From Paracamarosporium sp. OC-R06-R3 (lineage: Eukaryota > Ascomycota > Dothideomycetes > Pleosporales > Didymosphaeriaceae): 64,000 nucleotides of DNA. Shown here piece after piece: positions 56,001-64,000 of the stretch (positions within the stretch are counted from its first letter, which is position 1; every line of letters begins with the position of its first letter). Below the pieces are notes generated by a model. It saw only the letters and a program-made list of their open reading frames with translations. It was not told where the DNA came from and made no database searches. The DNA lies in NCBI GenBank assembly GCA_019828545.1, contig JACVRA010000341.1, positions 62,001 to 126,000 of the forward strand, read 5' to 3'. Position numbers and translations under genes: made by a program.

Positions 56001-57427
56001 ACTACCTATTTCTTGCCTAACTACCTCTACCTACCACACCCCTCATCTCCACAAGACCATCGCACAAATCGCGCAATCAACCACACCATCCCAACCTCAT
56101 CCTTCCCGCCCGCCGATATCGGCCCCACCACCACGCCCACGACCATCACCACCACTTCCATCACAAGAACACCACAACCCAACCCAAGCACCGCCAACCC
56201 ATCCAAGCCTCGCCGCGCACGCAGAAGCGTACCTCCCAGCCAAGCACTCGGCACCATTGCTTATTCCGCACGCGTTCTCCGCGCCGACGGACGAGCATCT
56301 GGGCGCCGCTTCACCTTGCTAGCCAAGCGCGCCATGCGGGTAGGGCTGCGGGAGAGGCTGCGGAGGGCGGATAGGTGTGCGGAGCTTAGCTTGCTTGGTT
56401 AGACGTCTCTTTCGTGTGCTTTAGGTTCGGAGAAAGTGGATGAAAGGGGAGGAGTGCGCGGGGGGGTATGTGAAGCGCGCCGGGGTACGTGGTACCGCGC
56501 GTTGCTCTATCGCGCAGCGGACACCGCTTGCTTCGCGCGATTGGATTCTCCCCCTCTGTCTATTTGGGTCCTAGTATACGCATAGCATAGACTTGACTCG
56601 AGCTCAGCAAAGGAGATAGATAATACGTCCTTATCAGCCAAGTCTGGTCCAAGTCCTAGTCCAAGCGCTCGCCACGCCCTGCCATGCCACGCCACGCCCG
56701 CCGCCCGTAGCACCGCACAAGACGGGACGGGTCAAAACGAACCCAGATCTGGGGCAAACCTTACTCGAACCTCACTGCAACTTGCTCCTCTTACAAACAA
56801 AACCCCAGCGTGCACAAACATGTCGTGGATAGGCGGGTACCACCTCCTCCTTCCCTTCCTCTCCGTACCGGTACTCTTCATCCCCGTCTCAAACCCTCCC
56901 ACCCAAACAATCCAACAACCGACCAACTCGTAAGGCCCAAGCCCGCTTCACTTTTGAACGAAACAGCGTGAACACATGCACCGTGCCCGCAGTCCGCCCG
57001 CAGTCCGCCCCCAGTTGCAGCTCCACCTCCGCCTCCGCCGCCGATACCGGCGGACGTGCCTACGCACCGGTACACAGACTAGCGCCGGGCGACGCGTCCC
57101 ACACGGCGGGCGGCGTAGTAGTGCTCAGCAGCTTATCCGGACCTCACGGCACATATCTCACCACGAAAACAAAGCAAGCAAGCATGCACAGGCGAACAAG
57201 GAACTTGGAAGTTGATGGAGGAGGTATATGTGATTAAGTGAAGTGAGAGTAATTACTACTACTGCTACTACGAGCTAAGCTGTCTAAGCCATGGTCATAC
57301 AGCGTTCGCCAGCCAGCCAGCCGTGGCAAGCCACGGGATGCGACAAGGGGGTATTGTAATGTTTTCATCGATCTGACGGGGCGTGCGTGCGCACACCCGC
57401 GCCCAACCATTCATGCATGCAAGCCAT
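56001..57427. other. C-rich interval upstream of the peptide-transporter 3' end
   Basis: About 1.4 kb, C-rich on the plus strand around 56000-57000. Open frames are mostly low-complexity (Thr/Pro/Ser or Arg). One spliced candidate gene is listed separately. Confidence 0.5.
56820..57237 (+). CDS. Possible small secreted protein (weak)
   Basis: The ATG at 56820 opens a hydrophobic leader (MSWIGGYHLLLPFLSVPVLF) that resembles a signal peptide. A GT..AG pair at about 56932-56968 removes 37 bp and joins PTNS to VNTCTVPAV, giving about 126 residues with only a few cysteines. Such an intron is shorter than is usual in fungi, and the mature part is low-complexity. It is listed only because the leader, intron and frame agree. 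It may well be chance. Confidence 0.2.
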
Positions 57428-59484
57428 CTAGATCTTCTCGGGAACGGGCTCGGCCGCGGCCTTCTTCTCGTCGACTGCGACGGCGCTGGAGCGGCGCTCG
57501 GCAGCGATGCTGAGTCGGTGCTCGACGTCGTGGGCCTGCTTCGGGGTGCCGAAGTGTCCCGTAGGCAGAATGTTGAGCTCGTTCTCCTCCTGGTCCGTCT
57601 TGTAGTAGGCGATGTAGAAGAGGATGCCGACGGCGAAGGAGATGATGGTGACGGAGCCGTAGTTCCACACAAGGTGGGGGTCGTTGGTCAGCGGGGTGAA
57701 GGCCTGGGCAAGGGCAGCAGAGAAGGCTGTGGTGAAGCACTGGACCGACATGACCAGAGACCTCATGTTCTTGGGGGCCTTGGTGTAGGCGTACTCGAGC
57801 GTGGTCACGGAAGCGAAGATCTCAGAGATGGCGACGAGCACGTAGACACCGGTCACGGCCCACACGTTGATGGGCGACTTGTAGTCGGGGTCCTTGGTGT
57901 CGTAGTAGCCAGAGGTCTTGTAGACGTAGTGCTGGAGGACGGTAGCCCACAACATGGCAAGACCACCGAAGAGGAAACCAGCAGTAATCTTCTTGATGGG
58001 AGAGAAGTTGATCTTGTGCTTGCGCAGGAAGGGGTAGATGAACAGATCGAAGACTGCGAACGCGTTAGTGGCTAATCAATCTGCAGAGATACGATGGGAC
58101 TTACTTGGGACAAGAACAATGAGCGTGATGGGATCCATGTTCTGGAGGAGATCGTTGGGAGTTCCGTGCAGAGCCATGGTAGCGCACATGGCAGTCAAGT
58201 TGTTGTCCATCTGGCGGTACGCAAGCCAGTAGATGGGAACCCACATGAAGACACCGCAGGCACCGAAACCACGGCGGACCTCGTCAACCCAGGCATCATC
58301 GAAGGTGTACCAAGAAGGCTTGTTTGCGCCGAGAGCAGAAGGCTTGACGAGCTCCCAGCCATCGCCCTTCTTCCAGTTCTTGATGGTCTGAATGGGGTTG
58401 GCTGTAACTCCGTGTCCGAGAGCCTTGAAAAGAAGCTTGACGGCAGGGCCGAGCACGCTGCCACTAGGCGGCGTGAGCTTGTAGTGCTTCTTGCAGAAGA
58501 TCAAGACGGGGACGGAGAGCAGGAAGAAAATGAGAGGGATCAAGAAAGCAAGGTAGAAACCAACGTAACGTTCAGCGAAGACCATACCGAGCTGGCCAGC
58601 CAAGGCACCCCAGTTGATGAACCAGTAGAACCAGTTGTAGACACGGGTGGCGGTGACAGCAGGGTCGACAATGACACGCTCGCCGTTTTGCTCCTCGACG
58701 CGCAGTGGGTCGTCGGGAAGCTGCTCCATGATAAGAGGCGAGATGTTGGGCTTGAAGGTACCCGTTCCGAAACCAGTGATGAGCAGACCGACGACGAAGG
58801 CACCGAGCGAGGCATGGGGCCTGGCGAGAACCGAGGGAGCAGCAGAGGCGACGAGGATGGTGTGACCGACTTCAGCAATGAGGACCGAGTAGAAGATGGT
58901 CTTGTAGCGACCGAGGTACTTGTCGGCAATCCAGGCACCGAACAAGGGGCAGACGTAGACCCAGAACGAGTTGAAGGTGGTCAAGGAGAAGGCAACTTGC
59001 TTGCCCAAACCGAGGGCACCAGGCTGGGCGTCGTCGCTGCCGGGGTTGACGGCGGCACCGGTGGAGGTGGCAGTTACGTTACCCTCGGCGTCGACGCGGC
59101 CCTTGTTGATGAAGTTGGAGTAGACGACAATGGTACCGTAGTAGGACATGCGCTCGCACAGCTCGACGAAACCAATGGTGAAGATCTTCAAGGGAATCTT
59201 CTGGGGCACGCGGCGCAGGGTGCGCATCTCCTCCTCGGTGGGGAAGTCATCACGGTCGCTGCCCAGGTAGCTCTCCTGGAGAGTGGCCTTGCCCTCGGAG
59301 AGGAGGTAGGCGGGCGGGGAGACTACATGGGCCTCTGGGTTCTTGCGCTCCGGATCGCCTGAGCCATCCAGAAAGGCGCGGTCCAAGGTGGTGGCCTGCT
59401 GTGGGGAGGGTCAGCACGTGCATGGGGAGGGTGTAGCAAGGGAGGGCTTGAACGTACAATGACGGAATCTTCGCCAACGGGCAT
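57428..59484 (-). CDS. Proton-dependent oligopeptide transporter (PTR2/POT family)
   Basis: Plasma-membrane uptake of di- and tripeptides, driven by protons. Three exons: a nine-residue first exon (MPVGEDSVI), then a long exon beginning QATTLDRAF, then the last exon. PTR motifs are clear: FVELCERMSYYG in helix 1 (ExxER-type), GTGTFKPNISPLIMEQL before helix 5, and YNWFYWFINWGAL, the PTR2 signature. The large loop ending in PSWYTFDDAWVDEVRR is typical of fungal PTR2. Length is about 620 residues. The introns near 59456-59402 and 58107-58056 have GT..AG ends. The ATG at 59484 is selected because exon 1 joins in frame. Strong codon bias (G/C in third positions) suggests high expression and creates a long stop-free antisense frame. 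Confidence 0.93.
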
Positions 59485-61082
59485 GGTGGGCGCAACTTGT
59501 CAAGGCAGGTGGTGAGTGAAGGACCTGCAAGGGACGCTCAAAGCGAGTGAGGTTGACGAGGAGAGAGATGCTGCGGGCGCGCTCTGGCATTTGAGGGGAA
59601 GCAATATGCGGTATCTGGGCGAGATGCACGATCCCCCGGTCGACAACTGCCCAAAGGGGAAGGAAGCGTCTGAGCACAACATGGCGGACGGGCCAATGGC
59701 CGGTACGCGCTAGGGCGAGTGAGGAAGGAGCATAGAAGGGCACAGACGCCACCTAGAAGGTCGATACCAGGTCGATACCGCGTCGGTGCGGCCTCGTATT
59801 GGCCACTATCGCATCCTGTAGCTGATGGGAGTAGGCGTCAGCACCGCGGCTGGCCCTGCGCCGCTGCCATTGGCCTGGCGACGACATAAGATATGCGACT
59901 GATACGGGACCCGCGATGGGATCACGGTGTTGCCACCTTTTGCCCGCCGCACATTGGCCAGGGGCCGTTTTCTCTAGAGTGTCGTGCGATAGCGCGATTC
60001 GCGCGGTCTTGCTAGCTGTGTGCTTGGCGTTCCCTTGCGCGTTCCGCCCGCGCTGGTGGAAGGCTGAACGAACCTTCACACCCACCACGTTACATCGGGG
60101 CCTCCCGCCCGCTCCCAAAACGGTCCCCCCGGCCACACGCCCTCCATGTCTCTCTGCGCTGCCTCGCCGCCCGCCAGCATGTCTGGCCGCCTCTCAGCAG
60201 CAGCAGCAGCACCACCACCACCACCACCACGGCATTGTCAGAGTCCAGACGGCGCAGGAGCGGCCGGGTTGCCCTTTCCTCGTCGCTTACTGCGATGCTG
60301 ATATCGGTTACAGGTGTAGGATGAGAATCGCCAGGTCCGCGGCGGCCCAGAAGCGCGCCCAGCCACTACCAGAGAAGCCTTATTGCTTGGCTTGCCATCA
60401 CGCTTGTCCCCTCTTGTGTCGGCCGCTCCGGGGTGCCCACGCCCTCCCACCACCCTCCCACCACGATCCCGCCCTCGGGTGTCGGCCAGTGTCGGCACCA
60501 CTGTCCTGGGACGGCATCGAGGCGGCTTTTACGGGGCATTGCAGGATGCAGCGCGCCCCTGGCAGCCCATCCAGAAGTCTGTTGAACGACTCGCGCGGCG
60601 CTGTCGAAATAGACCACACGGCTCGCCGGCACCCTGTCCACCAACGCCCGCCAGTTGGGAAGGCAGAAGGATTCGCGCCAATGGCCATCACGCTCTCGCT
60701 ACGGCACAGTTTATCTCGTCGCCGTGGACCATTGTTATCACGCATTATGGGCTACTGATGGTGTACTCGTCCCCGTCCACTCACACGACCTGCCTGACAG
60801 GGACGGTCGAACCACAACCTCTGCACCTTCACCTGAGAGCCACTGACACAGGTCGCGTCTCAAAACACCCTCAGACACCACAACCAACGTCGCAACTTCC
60901 ACGAGCACGCGACAGTCGGTGCCAGGCCCACAGTCTGGAGAAGCTGGGGACCCGAGCTACCCCAGCATGCACAACATAGTCCGCTTGAGGAAACTGTGAC
61001 TAAAACTTTGCCTCGTGGGCTGTATTGGTAACAAAGACGCCCGGCTCGGCCTTCCCCGACGTCGACATGCGACCTACGCCGT
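59485..61082. other. Intergenic region upstream of PTR2
   Basis: 1.6 kb between the PTR2 start (minus) and the end of the F-box gene (minus). Long overlapping frames here are rich in Arg, Pro, His and Cys on both strands and are attributed to GC-rich composition. The PTR2 promoter should lie in the left part. Confidence 0.5.
60195..60230. repeat. (CAG)5(CAC)7 trinucleotide repeat
   Basis: Five CAG units are followed at once by seven CAC units, with no interruption. Located about 710 bp upstream of the PTR2 start. No coding gene spans it, so it is not a polyglutamine or polyhistidine tract of a protein I would support. Confidence 0.85.
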
Positions 61083-62936
61083 TCAAAAGTTGTACTTGAT
61101 GCTGGTATAAGGCGACTTGGGCTCATATGGCTTGACCTTCTCCGCCAGCTCCTCCGCCGAAAGCTCGTCATGCAACCACCCCCTTCTTCGCGCATCATCC
61201 CGGTGTACCTTCTTCAGGCTCCTAAATGGTAGCGGCGTGCCCACTGGACGGCTCAACAACTCGTTCCACCTCCTTTCTACTCCGCACGTCGCATGCTGCA
61301 TCAGTTCCTCGCCACGCGGCAGCCTCAGCATCTTTGTGCGCGCCCACTCGATCGTATTTGTATCGTTGAATCTATGGTGCACGAGCGTGTAGTCAAAGCG
61401 GATGCCCGAGTTGCGCCCCTGTGCGAAGAGGGAAAGAAAGTCCATAGGAAGCGGGTACGTCTGCTCAGGCATGCCGTATTCCTTTCGATGGGCAGTGTGG
61501 TTGTTGATATGGACGCTCTTGAGACGCGGAAACTCATTGTTCTGACGCAATAGATTGGAGAATGCTTCCGTCATCTCTTCAAAAGGCGTGGCGCCATGAA
61601 TATCGAGTTCGACACTTTCTATCGAAGGCGGAAACAGCGTTCTTAAATCCGGCAATGCGGGTTTCGCGTCGTCGTTGACTTCACTGCCGTAGCCTGTGAT
61701 GAGGCGGAATGGGATACGGAGGTGTTTGAGCTTCACGAACTGCTGCAACTCACCCGCTCCGAGGACAGCGGTGCCCTCAAGGCATTCCGTAGCATTCGAC
61801 GTGACTTTCAGTGCCTCCATCGTGCTGCCGTGTTCCTTCAAGTCATCGAATACCTCGGCGTACCACTCCCCCTGCTTTTGAGAGATGCTCACATCACAGT
61901 CTACAGAAAGCGACCTCAACCCACTGCACGACCTAACCAACCTCTTGACGATGGACGAAGGACACTGCACATCGTGCAACTCCAGCGTCTGCACGTTCGA
62001 CGAGCGATCAGGACAGCCCCAGTTCTTGAGTGCATCGGTGACTTCTCTCCCATCGAAGCCTATACTCGCCCAGCTGCACCACTGAATCACAAGGTGCCGT
62101 AGAGAGGGCAACCTCATTACTGGAATTACGTGCCCTATCTGGATATGCTGCACGTCGATTGAAAGGTATCGTAAGTGTTCGAACCGGTGCACACGCCCGA
62201 ACGCCTCGCCACGCCCTGCAAAGATAATCGGACTAAGAGCCGTCTCGTCTTGGTCGTCAGAGTACCCCCTCCATTTATCATTGAAATCGGAGCCGTATTG
62301 TATCTCTTCGACGTTGGGGCAGAGGCAAAGAACAGTCGCGCGTTCGTAGTTGCTTTGTGCAGTGTCGTCTACCCCATACTCATCTTCTAGCTGCGCCTTA
62401 AACTTCTCCTGATCCAGTGGGCTCACACTATCCGGAAAGTCCGCATTCGGCTCGCCGTCTTCATCGTAATTGACATCCTTTTCCTGCTCGGTAGTGTCGC
62501 CCCATACCTCAGACAGCCCCAGCTGCTCATCAACATCTCGCAGCGACAGGTGCTTGTGGAACGTCTCCTTACCGTGGCGATACAGGCTCCAGTTGTACAG
62601 CGGACCGTCCAGAATCACAGTCTTGACCTTCGCCCAGTTCTCCGGTTGCTTTGCGTTGATCCGCACGTGATAGAAATCGCCGTCGCTGTAGTGCGCGGTG
62701 ATGAGAGGCGTAACTAGCGCGGCGAAGCTCTTGCATACGGCTTTGACGTTCCGGAGCGAGATGTTGACGCGATAGTTATCGTGCTCCTCAATCCCATCGG
62801 AAGTGGCTACCGGCTTGGTACTTGGGCGCGGCGTGAGGAGCGAGAATATCTCGATGAGGATCTCGGACGGGAGGGAGTCGAGGCTTGGAGGGATAACGGC
62901 AGCGGGAGCCGCATCGGCGCTCGTTGTTAAGATCAT
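61083..62936 (-). CDS. F-box protein with leucine-rich region
   Basis: Single-exon protein of about 617 residues. The N-terminus has the F-box: LDSLPSEILIEIFSLLTP, then NVKAVCKSFAALVTPLI. These residues bind Skp1 in SCF ubiquitin ligases. The body has scattered leucine-rich strands (FEHLRYLSIDV, MRLPSLRHLVIQ, VQTLELHDV, CSGLRSLSVD, VKLKHLRIPF) in an irregular pattern, which fits a fungal F-box/LRR-like substrate-binding part. An acidic segment with Asp/Glu runs (DDTAQ.., DEDGEP) lies at about 130-185. I choose the ATG at 62936 (MILTTSADAAP) because the F-box follows within 25 residues; an in-frame ATG at 63002 would add 22. No substrate can be named. Confidence 0.8.
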   Translation of the reverse strand: MILTTSADAAPAAVIPPSLDSLPSEILIEIFSLLTPRPSTKPVATSDGIEEHDNYRVNISLRNVKAVCKSFAALVTPLITAHYSDGDFYHVRINAKQPENWAKVKTVILDGPLYNWSLYRHGKETFHKHLSLRDVDEQLGLSEVWGDTTEQEKDVNYDEDGEPNADFPDSVSPLDQEKFKAQLEDEYGVDDTAQSNYERATVLCLCPNVEEIQYGSDFNDKWRGYSDDQDETALSPIIFAGRGEAFGRVHRFEHLRYLSIDVQHIQIGHVIPVMRLPSLRHLVIQWCSWASIGFDGREVTDALKNWGCPDRSSNVQTLELHDVQCPSSIVKRLVRSCSGLRSLSVDCDVSISQKQGEWYAEVFDDLKEHGSTMEALKVTSNATECLEGTAVLGAGELQQFVKLKHLRIPFRLITGYGSEVNDDAKPALPDLRTLFPPSIESVELDIHGATPFEEMTEAFSNLLRQNNEFPRLKSVHINNHTAHRKEYGMPEQTYPLPMDFLSLFAQGRNSGIRFDYTLVHHRFNDTNTIEWARTKMLRLPRGEELMQHATCGVERRWNELLSRPVGTPLPFRSLKKVHRDDARRRGWLHDELSAEELAEKVKPYEPKSPYTSIKYNF

Positions 62937-64000
62937 ATTCGCGATGGCCGCCGGTGTGTTTACGCGCTTTTGAAGAACGTGCAGTGTAAACACCTTATAC
63001 ATTCCGGCGTATGCGGGGCGTACATGAGGCTGGCGAGGCGCAGTGCTGCCTGTGGGCCATGTGGGGGCCAAAACAAAGAGGTACCCTTCTGTGCAAACCA
63101 ACCACCTTAGATCCAATTGATCAATTAATCAATTGACAAACTCAAACATACTACTGTTCACCCTTACCTTCATGCTACCCGCGTTACCTGTTTTACTCTC
63201 CCTCGAAAGAAAACATTACGTTCCGGTGTCTAGTCTTACATCTCCGTACACAACTCTCCTCTCCACCTCTTAAACATCCATCGCTTAGCATTTACTGGTT
63301 ATTTCCTTCAGCTTGGTTTGGCTTGTGGGATATCAAGGGATAGAATAGGGTGGAATGTGAACATGGTGAGACGGGGGTGGAGGGAAAGGACGTGTGGTTA
63401 GTTAGTTAGTTATAGGGATAAAGGGGAGAAATATATATACTATATATGTATCACTATGATGTTTTCATAGCTAAAAGGCTTGACAATAAGGGGGAGTGTT
63501 TTGCCCATGCACTCAGGAACCATGAGGGCGACAAAAAAGGGGGAGGAAGAAAGGTTATGTGGTGTGTAAGGTGGGCGAGAGAGGATAGGTATGGATGTAA
63601 GGGGAAAACTTGAAGGATCTAATGTCTACTGCAGATAATCTGAGCGAGGTAAAGGGAAGAGAGAGAACTTGTAGTTTTTCTGTACCATTCTAAGAAAGAA
63701 GCGTACGGTCCTGGATGGGGGTAGCTTGGGCTAGCTAGATGCACGTCAGCGCAATGTAGAAAAACGAGATGTGTAGGTGTTATGAGGATAGTTGGGGTGG
63801 GAGTAAAAGAGGTTCTAAATGTTGCTGCTGGCCTTGGTGAGTCTCTGCGAGTAGTGTAGCGTGGGTATGTATGTGTATTGTAGGTCTGGTATGCGATACG
63901 TGTAGTACGAGTTTTGGCAAAAGGAGCGGGGAGGTGTGGGGAGTGAGTAAGTGTGCTTTTGGCTTCTCGTGGGAGTGTGGTGTGGATGTGCATAGGCTCT
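62937..64000. other. F-box gene promoter and window end
   Basis: About 1 kb upstream of the F-box gene. Low-complexity G-rich stretches occur on the plus strand (63360-63430 and 63520-63960). A TATATATACTATATATGTA-like stretch at about 63431-63450 is AT-repeat rich. Frames on the minus strand here (63619-63993) look fortuitous. Confidence 0.5.

Noticed and set aside
56013..56402. A Thr/Pro-rich then Arg-rich frame
   Set aside because: No ATG near its start and composition-driven sequence.
58094..59362. A 422-codon frame antisense to the PTR2 gene
   Set aside because: Product is Gly/Val/Glu/Asp-rich without features; explained by the strong third-position G/C bias of the real gene on the other strand.
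59916..60758. A 280-codon plus-strand frame containing a Gln/His run
   Set aside because: Cys/Pro/Arg/His-rich throughout, overlapped by other frames, and the Gln/His run is the (CAG)(CAC) microsatellite.
63619..63993. A 124-codon minus-strand frame at the window end
   Set aside because: Thr/His/Pro/Ser-rich and lies in G-rich low-complexity DNA; no domain or leader.

Overview
The window looks like nuclear DNA of a filamentous ascomycete (Pezizomycotina). Genes are broken by many short GT..AG introns, mostly about 40-60 bp. The families are typically fungal: SAT4/rhodopsin-like membrane proteins, HET, GH131, CRH/GH16-type glucanases, fungal P450s and a tail-anchored E2. Genes lie singly on both strands with introns and UTR-sized gaps, not in bacterial operons. 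I cannot name the species.

Layout. 0-11 kb: two P450s, a SAT4-type membrane protein and a DHA14-type efflux transporter, which together resemble the tailoring and export part of a secondary-metabolite locus whose core synthase is not in view. 12-17.7 kb: a RING-H2 protein with a C-terminal 25-residue repeat, a GPI-anchored GH16 glucanase, two gene relics (a membrane-protein tail and an ankyrin fragment) and a long DNA hairpin. 17.7-25 kb: a head-to-head pair of membrane proteins, an F-box-like/LRR gene and a four-helix membrane protein. 25.9-29.2 kb: an acidic protein with an internal duplication, then about 1.5 kb of diverged tandem repeats whose two halves run in opposite orientation. 30.7-42 kb: a proline-rich protein, an alpha/beta hydrolase, a heme-oxygenase-like tail-anchored protein, a 1304-residue HET protein with an N-terminal membrane domain, a small membrane protein and an ER-type E2 (UBE2J/NCUBE-like). 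42.6-53.6 kb: a sugar transporter, a third P450, a GH131 glucanase, and a divergent FAD-monooxygenase/SDR pair. 53.6-56 kb is AT-rich and has almost no open frames. 57.4-63 kb: a PTR2-type peptide transporter and an F-box protein.

Functional reading. Themes are oxidative chemistry (three P450s, FAD monooxygenase, SDR, hydrolase), wall or plant polysaccharide processing (GH16, GH131), uptake and efflux (sugar, peptide, drug-type MFS), ubiquitin-linked proteins (RING, two F-box-like, one E2) and non-self recognition (HET). No rRNA, tRNA, CRISPR, intact transposon or telomere was recognised. Splice sites were placed by eye from GT/AG signals and frame continuity, so individual boundaries may be off by a few bases even where the gene call is firm.
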